Assembly: GCF_016808095.1 (NCBI RefSeq)
Contig: NC_068972.1
Span: 34,875,029-34,939,028, forward strand
Reading direction: 5' to 3'
Length of the DNA: 64,000 bases
Origin: Vigna angularis
Lineage: Eukaryota; Streptophyta; Magnoliopsida; Fabales; Fabaceae
This document shows, one piece after another, positions 9,800 to 19,896 of this stretch (position 1 is its first letter; every line of letters begins with the position of its first letter). Position numbers and translations under genes: made by a program. The notes below the pieces were generated by a model. The model worked only from the letters and a program-made list of their open reading frames with translations, made no database searches and had not been told where the DNA came from.

Positions 9800-12646
9800 T
9801 GTAAGATCCTTGAAAATATTTGTAAGTTAAATGCTAAAAAAAAATGATGAATAGTAAATGATGAATAGTAAATTGTGAATAGTAAAAAGTGAATAGTAAA
9901 AAAAAAATAATAATAAATAATATTTGGAAAGGATAAGTATTCCATGTAGCTTTGAGATTAGAATTCATCTAATTGCAAATAAAAAATTATTTTTGTAATA
10001 GTAAAATGAATAAAAAAATGAATAGTTAAAATGAGTAGTAAAAAATGAATAGTAAATTTTTTTGCTATAAATAGCCAAGGGGGGAAGGCTGAAAATTTAC
10101 ACCAAAGAACTTAGAAAATTTTTGAGAGAAGAGAGTTGGAAGAATTTCTAATTTCAAAGGGGATATTCTGGAAGTTTTCAGAGAGCGAGGAGATTAAGTC
10201 TGTAATAGAGGTAAGGGAAGCTAACTTTGAGTATTTCCTCTTGTATTATCTTGAGTCTTGAATATGCTATATTTTGCTTTTGTCTGATCTTAAATCTTGA
10301 ATTTTAAATGAGAGTATGCTTTTGTGTTGATATCCAAGTGTGATAGTTGTAAAATGTGATGTTGATTATGTTATGCCATTTGTATGTTATTAGTTGTTTA
10401 TTTTTGTGTTTTGGAAGGATTAGAAATTGTCTAACCGGCTCTGCCAGATTCAATTTCTTGTTTCCCCAAACTTTTTATTTCTTTCCTTACTTATTTTTAT
10501 TACATTTTTGGAAGGATTAGAAGTTGTCTAACCGGCTCTGCCAGATTCAACTTCTTGTTTCCCCAAACTATTTATTGCTTTACTTAATTATTTTATTGCA
10601 TTTTTGGAAGGATTAGAAGTTGTCTAACCGGCTATGCCAGATTCAACTTCTTATTTCCCCAAACATGTATTATTCTTGTTATTTAATTATATTGTATTTT
10701 TGGATGGATTAGAAGTTGTCTAACCGGCTCTGCCAGATTCAACTTCTTAATTCCCCAGACATGTATTGTTCTTGTTATTTAATTATATTGTATTTTTGGA
10801 TGGATTAGAAGTTGTCTAACCGGCTCTGCCAGATTCAACTTCTTGTTTCCCCATGAATTTTTATATTAAGATTATTTTTATGATTATCCAATATTGTATT
10901 CTTCTATGACCATTTATAGTAATATTTTATTGTTGAATGTTTATAATTATTTTTGTATGAATTTATAAATATACGAATGTTGAACTGGTGTTCTCTTGCG
11001 AAACTGTTTTATGACTTTTATTATATTGGGTGTTATAACTGAAACTGTTAAATTGTACATGTTGTGATGTGATGAATTTATTGAAAGAGTTTGTTGGCTG
11101 AAATTGATCTTGTTGGAAGGTTTGGAGTAAGGGTTCTGTAATAGCTTGTATATGAGTATTAAATAGATATACAGACACTGGTTGAGGTTGTTGTGAGAGG
11201 AAGTAAAAATATTAAAATTAGGCATTTTAGATTTAGAGCATAAGACAACAAGGTAGATAAATTAAATAAATAAATTGTTAATTATTGAGGGCCTCCCTTT
11301 GTTGGTAGGATAGAGGAACCTTAAAAACCTGAGTTGGCACATCCCTGATCATAGAGCAGTCATGGCCTGGTCCAGTCAGTTGTGACTAGTCATATGTGTT
11401 GGCGTCGAAGGTGAGTTTGATGCGTTCAGACATTTGGGTCCTCTCCGGTGACCAATTGGGGTAAAGAAAGATCTCTAATAGGATGAAAATAAAATAAAAT
11501 AAGTCAATTGTAGATGCATAAAGTTATCATGGTAAAAACTTCATATATATTTTATTTATCGTTACATTGAGCTTAGACTTTAATACGTAGTTGCTAAGAT
11601 ATGTTGAAATGTTTTGGCTGATTTATGAATTTTTGATTGGTGAAAATATGTTGAGTTATACTCGTTATGGGCAAAATGAGTTTATAATATGAAGTATGAT
11701 ATCTGGCAATATGTTTAATTTATTGACACCAAAATAGGTTATTGTCAAATTATGATTAAAGAATGAACATGATTGAGTTATGTGGAGAAGAGGTTATGAA
11801 TTGTTGATTTGATGAAATGTTGGAGTGGATAAGAGGGTATGAAATGTTGATTTGATGAAATGTTGGAGTGGATATAAGAAATTATTGCTTATGAAATGAT
11901 GTTTCCTACGGGAAGTAGTATGTTCGGTTTATACCATGAGAGCTTGATATGAGCAAAGTAACACCTGAGGTTTATGAAAGCAGGCAGCAAGTGGTCTGAC
12001 CATAAGGCTTTGACATAAATATGTGGTTCATAAGTTTTATAGAAGCAGGCAGAGAGAGGTCTGACCATAAGGCTTTAGAGAGTAAGACATAGTATACAGG
12101 TGAAGGAAGCAGGCAGAGAGCGGTCTGACCATAAGGCTTCGTGAGTAAGCATGGTAAAATTGTAAGGTTTATGAAATTGAGGAAGATGATTTTGATAATG
12201 ATGAATTAATGACATCGGGGTAATGATATTTTAGTAATTGTAGAAATACATGATTGAACTATTTTTATTACAAGTTTAATGATTGATATGATATGGTTGA
12301 CTTACCCTTATTTATTTGTGCTATGATCATATAACTCATGTTATATGTGAATAGATAATGTTGCAGATGCGGTTGAAAAAGCTTAGAGATGAGAGAGATG
12401 CGGGGAAAAACTTTCAGGGATATTTTGTAAAAAGAATAAATTTGTATTGGAAAAATTATGTTGTGTAAAACATATAAGTTGAAATTTCGAATTTATGTTA
12501 AGTGGTGAAGACTATATTGTTTGAAGTTTGTAAGTTTGGTATTGTACTTTGGGAGAATTGAAATAAAGTTGGATTGTCTATAGAAGATATCAAGTTAATT
12601 TAGTCTCTACTAACAGTAATACTCTTTAAAATATTAGGGTATTACA
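9800..12646 (+). repeat. 3' LTR, full length (2847 bp)
   Basis: Starts after the purine tract TGGGGAGA at 9791-9798 and ends in ATTACA. It contains three internal repeat sets. The first is five hairpin units of about 96 bp (10411-10855). The second is a doubled 42-bp unit around 11795-11875. The third is three copies of a GCAGGCAGAGAG..GGTCTGACCATAAGGC block at about 11978, 12044 and 12109. No coding sequence was recognised. Confidence 0.88.
10411..10855. repeat. Five tandem hairpin units of about 96 bp in the LTR
   Basis: Units start near 10411, 10508, 10604, 10700 and 10796. Each holds TTGGAAGGATTAG, then AGAAGTTG, a loop with CTAACCGGCTCTGCC, and CAACTTCT, so the conserved core can fold as a stem of at least 8 bp. 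Spacers between cores diverge more than the cores do. Confidence 0.85.
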
Positions 12647-12830
12647 GTGGTCGCTGGTGGGGAGGGCACTGGATGGTGTGATTAGGGTTTGATGACGGCG
12701 GAGGAGGAGGAGAAGCGGTGGAGGAGGAGAAGCGACTCTATTCGGTGGTCGGTGGTGTCTCTGTGGCGGAGAATGTCTCGGTTTGAGAAGGTGAGATTTG
12801 GATCTGTTCGCTGCGTATGGGTTTCTTTGA

Positions 12831-13038
12831 GAGCTTAGAGCTCGTTGCATCTCTGCTTCAGTAGACTCTTGGACTGGGGGCAGTAGATTGAGGGCACTGG
12901 ATGACCGTGAGGTAGATTGAGAGCTTAGAGCTCGTTGCATCTCTGCTTCAGTAGACTCTTGGACTGGGGGCAGTAGATTGAGGGCACTGGATGACCGTGA
13001 GGTAGATTGAGAGCTTAGAGCTCGTTGCATATCTGCTT
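12831..13038. repeat. 90-bp tandem repeat in CACTA right arm
   Basis: Two full copies start at 12831 and 12921 and a partial third at 13011, each beginning GAGCTTAGAGCTCGTTGCAT. The period is a multiple of three, so the minus strand stays open and would encode a repeated 30-residue block containing STEAEMQRALSS and SALNLLPPVQ. No family was recognised, and coding is not claimed. Confidence 0.8.
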
Positions 13039-13313
13039 GAGTGCTTTCTGCAACTTCTGGAACATTTTCTGGAACATTTTCTGGAAAATCAAAAACCACT
13101 ATACGCCTCGGTTCAGGTCCAAGCGGGACAGTAGAATCCAAGATATTGACTCGGTTCAGCAGAAACCGAGGCAAAATGCTATTATTTTTTGACTCGATTC
13201 CCAACCGAGGCAAAAAGAGGTAGATTTTTTATCTCGTCTGTATATACCTCGATTACGAAACCGGTGCCTATAACCGAAAATAACCGAGGCCATATCCCTT
13301 GAATGCACTAATG

Positions 13314-14540
13314 TTAAGTTGAAATAGATTATGGCTAAATAGTTTAAATAAATTATTATTATTATTATTATTATTATTTATGTTGAGTGGAAAGTGAAAA
13401 AGAATTGAGGTTAAAATGATACTTACGTTTCGACTGATTTGACAAATTTTTGTTATCTAACAAAAAGGAGTCACAATTGCACATTTCATACAAACAAAAT
13501 ATCCATCCTCATTTACTATACAACTGGAACTGGAAGCTAAATAATTTATACATATATTGATTTGTTTTGTATATGTGACGAGAAAAAAATACAACTATTT
13601 AATTGATTATTTTTTATTTTTATAAGTTAATCATAAAGGAAATAAAAATAGTTCAATATTAAATTAGTTACCATTAAAATAACATGTAATTTCTGTTTTT
13701 CCTTCAATTATATTTTAAAGTTAAATAAATTATGTATATATTAAAAGTAATTGTACATGTATAATATATAATTATGATTAAAATTTACTAACTTTTTTAA
13801 CCATAATTATGATTAAAATTTTAAAAAATATATACAAACTTATTATTTTTTTTATATAAATTAATCTTAAAGAAACCGTGTATCTTCTAGTGATCTTATT
13901 ATATCAGTGCATTGTTTTCAAACAATAAATTTAATCTTGGTGGTGATATAACAATTTATATCCAGATTCTCTCCTTAATAGCAGTTTTTGATATTTTCAC
14001 AAACGCTGGTGGTACAGAGTATATAGGCTATGCATAAAAGAGTTTGAACACCTTAATTACTCTCTTTTCTTTAATTCATTTATTTTTTGTTGATAAAAGA
14101 AAATAAATTAATCTTATAAGTTTAATAAAAAACAATTTAATATTAAATTAGTTATAATTTGAATAACATATCAAATAATTGCTTAAAATATATAAATTAC
14201 ATAAATTCATTTTTTATCATTAATTATTCTTTTGTTATTACCTCATTTTCAATTAATTTACATATGCATTATTATTTATTATGATACATATATTTGTATT
14301 CCAAAACACCACTCTCACCCCACTGCTCATTCTTATATAATTCTTATATAGCAGTTGCACCTAAAATAACATTTGTTCTCCTGTATCTCATAATCATTGA
14401 AATTAAAACCAGCACAGATATAAGAAAAAATAAAGTAGTGATTTCTAAAATATCATAAAACTATAAAACTATAAGTTATCATAAATATTATTTCACAATA
14501 TTGGAAATCAAATGCCATTGAAAAAAAATGATTTATCAAT
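13314..14540. repeat. Segmental duplication copy A, right part
   Basis: Continues the match to copy B (23728-24049 and 26601-27475). It holds an ATT microsatellite at 13347-13378, then AT-rich DNA. Copy B has a 2.5-kb solo LTR inside the stretch where A reads TTAGTTACCATT. Similarity fades at about 14540 (A) and 27475 (B). No genes seen. Confidence 0.8.
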
Positions 14541-14599
14541 CGATAATTACAAAAAATTGATATAGACAGGGGTTTGTGTCAGCTATCTAAGAGTTTTTG

Positions 14600-15331
14600 C
14601 ATGGGCAGAACAAAGATTCTACATTAGGCAACTTTATACAAAGTTTAGAAAAAGATTTTTTGATCAGGTATTGAAGAATTTGATGTGGAGGACTACCACA
14701 AGCACGTATCTTCAGGTTTGGGAAAGAGAAATGTTGAATATGAGAGAAGTCAATGAAGAAGCATATAAACACCTCATAGGCATGTTTTAGTCATTGGGAA
14801 CAAGTTCACAGTGGACCTGGACAATGAAGAAAGTGGATGATCAGTGACATCCCATGTTGTCATGCAATTGCAACAATGAACTATTCAAATGTAGACCCAT
14901 AAAATTTTATACCAACTTGCTTTAGAAAATTCACATATGAAGAGGCATATGCGTCCATCATTTATCCTTTAAATGGTCACCTCATATGGGAAAAAACAAG
15001 CTTCCGTGATGTACTGCCACCACTTAAGAGGAAGTTGACTAGGAGGCCAAAGAAAAAAAGAAGGTTGTAGCCATGGGAGCTAACTAAGGATGAGACTCAA
15101 ATGAGTGTTGGTGGGCATAGAAAGAAATATAGCATCTGCCCTGAAGTGGGGCACAACAAAAAACACTGCCTTTTACATCCAGACATCATACCACCAACAG
15201 AACCAACACAACCATCACAACCACCAAGTCCCGAATCCCTTCACCCAACATAACCAAGTCAAGAATTCATCCCAGATTTAAGTTCGCCAATAAGAAGGAA
15301 AAAATTAGATGTTAGAAGAAAAGCTCCATAA
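14600..15331 (+). pseudogene. Second MULE transposase, heavily decayed
   Basis: Translates in patches: QLYTKFRKRF, then NLMWRTTTST and VWEREML (the MULE region before the SWIM finger), then after a deletion near 14785 SDIPCCHAIATMNYS, which is the Cys/His part of the SWIM finger. YASIIYPLNGHLIWE and a Lys/Arg-rich KRKLTRRPKKKRR tail follow. There are several stops and frameshifts and the zinc knuckle is damaged. The N-terminal half is absent. It sits at the right edge of duplication copy A, with a GRF zinc-finger relic downstream in the opposite direction, as in the MULE at 563-4266. Confidence 0.82.
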
Positions 15332-15812
15332 ATGTCAATTTATTGACTTCCATTCACAAAATTTGGATGTAGTTTGTACTCTTATTAAGCACTTTAATTA
15401 TGTATTATGTAGTGATATTAAACACTTTAATTATGTATTTTGTAATGTTATTAAGCACTTTCATTAAATACTTTTTTTATGTATATGTAGTCATATTAAA
15501 TGTCCGGATATTATGTTATTATATCTATTAGTATATTCTGCGAGCTATCCTTAATATGATGATAGCCATATACATTAGGGAGCAAATTGCACAATTTTTT
15601 AAAAAAAGGGGGACCACATTTAACATTTTTAAATCATAGGAGGGACTAAAACGAACTTTCTTACAAAAACCCATATTGTTCATTTCAATTACAAAATGAA
15701 ACTGATAATCATCCTTTACATGAATAAAACATGAAGTTAAACACCTAAACCATTACATCAACAAAACATACATTACACATTGCTCACCTAACATCAACCT
15801 AAACACAATCAC
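15332..15812. other. Spacer inside the decayed MULE
   Basis: It has three near-repeats of a TATTAAGCACTTTAATTATGTA-like unit (about 15385-15480) and a GGGGGACCACATTTAAC / GGAGGGACTAAAACG pair near 15608-15655 that looks like MULE subterminal sequence. No genes seen. Confidence 0.4.
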
Positions 15813-16290
15813 AATATGCTAATGTTCAACGCAATCAGAACAAACACAACTCCAACTAAGAACTTTATCCTTCTCTGCAAGTCTTTCGAGGTTACATATC
15901 CTCCTGCTTTGCCTTGCAATTGTACCATCTTTATCATCAGCGTTGTCTTCAGAACACCACTTGAAAAATTACATGACATCTCAGTTGAAAACTCACCCTA
16001 TTATTCACCAAATTAGGCAGCAAAATAATGTCAAACACAGTGAATGTATGAACACATCGAATCCAATACACATAAAGTGACTAGGGTATTCAAAAAACCT
16101 TGTAATGAAGGCATCCCCAAAATTGTCTCCTAACATTCCTTGTAATTCTGATAACTTTTGTTACAACAATATCACCACAGTGGCAAATAAGGGTTATCTC
16201 AACTCCCCTCGAAACAACACCATGTGAGGAATGCGAAGATCCTTTGCCCCATATCTTCGAACAAGAAGAACAACTTTGTAAAGAAGTCAT
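15813..16290 (-). pseudogene. GRF zinc-finger relic of the second MULE
   Basis: The first exon starts at 16290 and reads CHCGDIVVTKVIRITRNVRR then FWGCLHYK, the GRF pattern C-x-C-G...T-x-N-x-x-R-x-F-x-G-C. The second exon, near 15990-15816, has CNF then, one base out of frame, KWCSED, followed by a hydrophobic tail FLVGVVFVLIALNI. A single lost T in the run after TGTAA explains the frame break. Order and orientation relative to the transposase are the same as at 3376-3805. Confidence 0.65.
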
Positions 16291-16710
16291 TCCTAACCTT
16301 AGTCTTTGCTTTTAAATTTAAGAACAACAACTTTGCTCACTACAACACGAATCACCCACAACCCTAACCCTTTGTAGTTCAATTTGGGAACAACAACTTT
16401 ACTGACAAATCAACAATTCATTTTTATAAAATTTCCACATAATTTACTTTTATTCCCATAAATAACACCTCATATGACCTCACAGTGTGAGGCACGAAAT
16501 AATTGTCCAACTCAACAAGTTTTTATCAGAAGACTGTAAGCAAAAAGGATTAACATGAACCGCCATTTTTGTAAAATATAGGAAGTTAATGAACTTAAAA
16601 AAAAAAAGATGACAACTTTGAACGCACCTTATAAATCAATGAACAAAAATAGATAATAACATAAATCTTAAACCTTAAATCTTGAAACAATTAAAAACAC
16701 ATAAAGCTAC
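16291..16710. other. Spacer between MULE relic and F-box gene
   Basis: AT-rich, with two copies of a GAACAACAACTTTRCT stretch (about 16321 and 16388). The right part probably carries the 3' UTR and polyadenylation region of the minus-strand F-box gene. Confidence 0.4.
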
Positions 16711-17913
16711 TTAATTCTTATACGGCAAAACCAAGCTATGAACATAATCATAAGAGGAAAGATTAAATTTGTCCTTGTCGTAAATTTCACGACCCTCCAT
16801 TCTATTGTCTCTGATGTTCCACCAAATAAATTCTGATTTTGATGCGAAACCTGTGTCCGCAAGCAGCACGACATCATCATTCTCACGCATACAAATCATG
16901 TCCATGTAACGTGGACAGTGGTAACAACTCGAAGGACGATTCTTATAATTCAGCAATTTTGACCAAGATTTTTCATCACTAAAGTCCCTCTTCAGCCACA
17001 CAAAAAAATCATTCTCATGATAATGAGAAATACACAAACAACCATTCAAAACCTCAAGCGCAGCCTCATCCGGACTAACTTCTAAAATCCCATCAGGCAT
17101 AGAAAAATAACTGCAACTCTCCTTCTTTAGATCGTAAGAAAATATTTCTAACTCGTTCATTTTAGTTCGTTCATCACCACCAGCGCGGGATTTCGGATAT
17201 GCTAACCAGTTTAAAGTACCACTCACTAAAGCACCAACAATTCCACGAAGCCTATGCTCAAATAGAAACGGAACAGCATCACAAGTTAAAGTATTTCTCC
17301 AACAATTATCCCCTAAAGAACAAACTTTTACCTCCAGTTTCTGTGATTGATTATTCTTATTATCCAATAACACAACTTGGTAAGTGTCACTCCATTCATC
17401 GTACCCAAACCCATACACCCACCAGAAAGGATATTCATAATCGCTCCGATTAAGACGAATATGTGGGGACTCATTACTCATCACCCTTGTTGCGGGATTC
17501 CACATCCAAAACCAGTATTCTTCAAATTCGAATTCATCGTCAACACAAGAATCTTGGAAGCACACCAAGCCGTTGCAGGAACCCAAACAACTGTTCTTGC
17601 GGTTGAAGGGGAGATGTCTGTGAGGTAAAGTTTCGAGGGTGGATGATGGGTTTTCAAATAAATCTTGTATAGGACAAACGGTGGCATAATGTCTTCTTCT
17701 ATAGCTAGGGGAATAATCCAAAAAGGTCAATAACGTGTGAGTGTTTTTTGAGGACCTTTGAAGGTGAAGTTTCACAAATGCAGAATCAGAAACAAGTTGG
17801 TTCCACCCTTTTGAAACGCACTTGAATCGCAGGAGATCTTTCACCGGAAACCACGATAGAATTTCCATGATCATATCTTGGGAAAGAACGCAATTAGTCT
17901 TGGAAGAAGACAT
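16711..17913 (-). CDS. F-box protein with FBA-type C-terminal region
   Basis: A single-exon gene of 400 residues, as is usual for this family. The F-box is at about residues 8-50 (LSQDMIMEILSWFPVKDLLR, then FKCVSKGWNQLV); the second half is an F-box-associated interaction region with GSCNGLVCFQD, FWMWNPATRVMS and VYGFGYDEWSDTYQVVLLD. Such proteins couple SKP1-CUL1 ubiquitin ligases to particular substrates; the substrate here cannot be told. The start is the first Met, 7 residues before the F-box. The frame is complete with no stops, and it closely matches the gene at 35587-36744 (about 60% identity by eye), so the two are local paralogues in opposite orientation. Confidence 0.93.
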   Translation of the reverse strand: MSSSKTNCVLSQDMIMEILSWFPVKDLLRFKCVSKGWNQLVSDSAFVKLHLQRSSKNTHTLLTFLDYSPSYRRRHYATVCPIQDLFENPSSTLETLPHRHLPFNRKNSCLGSCNGLVCFQDSCVDDEFEFEEYWFWMWNPATRVMSNESPHIRLNRSDYEYPFWWVYGFGYDEWSDTYQVVLLDNKNNQSQKLEVKVCSLGDNCWRNTLTCDAVPFLFEHRLRGIVGALVSGTLNWLAYPKSRAGGDERTKMNELEIFSYDLKKESCSYFSMPDGILEVSPDEAALEVLNGCLCISHYHENDFFVWLKRDFSDEKSWSKLLNYKNRPSSCYHCPRYMDMICMRENDDVVLLADTGFASKSEFIWWNIRDNRMEGREIYDKDKFNLSSYDYVHSLVLPYKN

Positions 17914-18639
17914 TGATGAAGAAGGAGAAAACCTATTTTACACAAAGGTGCAAATATTTAACCGTTAAGAAAAATAAAAATGCAGATTGAAGAAGGAAAA
18001 ACAAGAGAAGGAAAGACAAGTGATCACAGTGACGATGAAAAGTTGTTGCGTGCTGCAAGATTTTATAGACAGAATGTGGATCCACACGCATTCAATTCTC
18101 TCAAGATGATGAAGAAATACGATTGAAAATTATATTATCACACACACCCAACAAATTTTAACAAATCACTAATTTATTTTAACAATATAACATTCTTTTA
18201 ATAATCCATAATTTTTTTATTTTGTAAAAATGTAAAGAGAATCAAAAGAACATTCTTTTCCATCTTACCGAATCTTGAACGTTGATTTTGGAATAAGTGG
18301 AGAAACCCTAAAGATGGTTTGGTTGCTCCTTTTGGGTGGAAAAGACCTCCTGCTTGATGAGAAAAAAAGATCTGTCTCCACGAGAAGTTATTATGAAATA
18401 AATATTTTTCAAAATATTAGTTGTATTTATAAAAGTAAAATAGGTCATCTATGTTTCTCTTAGAATAATAAGGAAGAGTATAATAACATTATAATAATAG
18501 AAAAATAAATAATAATCAATATACTAAGAGTTAATTATAATATGTAAATATATAGTCTAAATAGATATATGTTTGGACTACTTTACAATAAAAGATCTTA
18601 TTGAGTCGCTCTTAATACACATGAGAAATGGTGAATTCA
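17914..18639. other. F-box gene 1 upstream region and AT-rich spacer
   Basis: The first 200 bp serve the minus-strand F-box gene. The rest is AT-rich with no family recognised. The short open frame at 18275-18463 has no recognisable domain and is not called. Confidence 0.4.
18061..18067 (-). promoter_or_regulatory. Possible TATA box of F-box gene 1
   Basis: TATAAAA on the minus strand, about 148 bp before the start codon, inside GTCTATAAAATCTTG. The sequence between it and the ATG is purine/pyrimidine-biased, as in plant 5' UTRs. This is position-based evidence only. Confidence 0.4.
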
Positions 18640-19896
18640 TCCTCCATCTCTAACCCTTTCACCTTAAAAAAATCTGGTCAAACATTCTTAAACAGTTTTA
18701 GGGTTTCATTATGTACTTCTAACTTTTCCAAAAAATTCAACTTTTAATCTTAAAAAACATATATTTTTTTAAAAAAATTCTCATTCTTATTAAAGTACCC
18801 CTTTAACACTACATCTCTTTAACAAATTTTAAAATCAGTAGATTTTGAAATCCCATTCATAATTTTTTTAAATTTTGTTTTTAGATTAAAAATTTCATAA
18901 TAATATAATTTAATTTAAAATTTTAATATTATTTAATATACATTTTTATTTTAATAATTATTAAAATATAATTTTTATTATTATAATAGTTATATTAAAA
19001 GAAAAAATAAAAATAAGTAAAATAAAAATAGTAATAATGAAAATAAAAATAGAAAAATATAAAAAACAATAATATAAAATCTGGTTTAATATATTTAAAT
19101 ATATTAAATTATATTAAAATACTAAATTAAATAAAATAATTATTAAAATTTAAATAAAAATAAAATTTCAAAAAAAAATTGGTTAGTCGAATATCCAAAT
19201 CGGTTAAGATATTTTTCTAATTTTTTTATTTAAATTTTCATAATTATTTAATTCAACTAAAATTCTAATATTATTTAATATATTTTAATATTTTAAGAAT
19301 AATTAAAATATAATTATATTATAATAATAGTTATGTAAAAAATAAAATTAAAATAATTAAAATAAAAATAGTAATGATAAAAAAAAATAATATTAATATA
19401 AAATTTGATTTAATATATTTCAATATATTAAATTATATTAAAATATTAAATTAAATTAAATATTATTAAATTTTACATAGAAAACTAAATTTTAAAAAAC
19501 TTTCGCATATCAAAACCTGAGGTTAAAAATATTTCTTTTTTATTGGATATCAATATTCGATAAAGATATTTTTTAAAATAATTTTTATTTAAAGTCTAAT
19601 AATTATTAAATTTAATTTAAAATTTTAATATTATTTATAATATTTTTATATTTTAATAATTACTAAAATATGATTTATATTTTTAGAATATTTTTATTAA
19701 AAAAATAAAAAATAAAATAATTAAAATAAGAGTATTAATAATAAAAGAAAACTAAATTTTGAAAAAGTTGCGGATTTTGGCGGTTAAAAGTGTTTCTTTA
19801 TCGGATATGAATATCCAATAAAGTTATTTTTTAAAATATTGTATTTTATTTAAAGTTTAATAATTATTTAATTTAATTTAATATTTTAATGTTATT

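Larger units (their letters stand above)
7050..12646 (+). mobile_element. Ty3/gypsy chromovirus deletion derivative
   Basis: Starts TGTAAGATCC and ends AGGGTATTACA, flanked by the 5-bp duplication GTGGT (7045-7049 and 12647-12651). It has a truncated 5' LTR (7050 to about 7624), a pol remnant and a complete 2847-bp 3' LTR (9800-12646). A large deletion joins LTR position about 575 directly to the end of reverse transcriptase. It removed the rest of the LTR, the primer site, gag, protease and most of RT. LTR pairs differ at roughly 8 sites in 520 bp, so it is older than the copia element at 48617. The pol C terminus resembles the Tekay group. Confidence 0.92.
6374..13313 (+). mobile_element. 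Non-autonomous CACTA element with nested chromovirus
   Basis: The left end is CACTAGTAAAAAATATGC at 6374. The right end, read inward on the minus strand from 13313, is CATTAGTGCATTC. It is flanked by the 3-bp duplication TTA (6371-6373 and 13314-13316), and copy B (about 23728) has the empty site with one TTA. Both arms carry the subterminal motif GCCTCGGTT / AACCGAGGC that marks this family (also at 29720-31969 and 42330-46757). Without the chromovirus the element is about 1.34 kb: the left arm plus a pyrimidine-rich leader exon, and a right arm with 90-bp repeats. It has no transposase gene. Confidence 0.9.

Noticed and set aside
12626..13213. 195-codon minus-strand frame as a gene
   Set aside because: It crosses the LTR/CACTA boundary at 12646 and is driven by a tandem repeat; no family was recognised. 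It is kept only as a finding.
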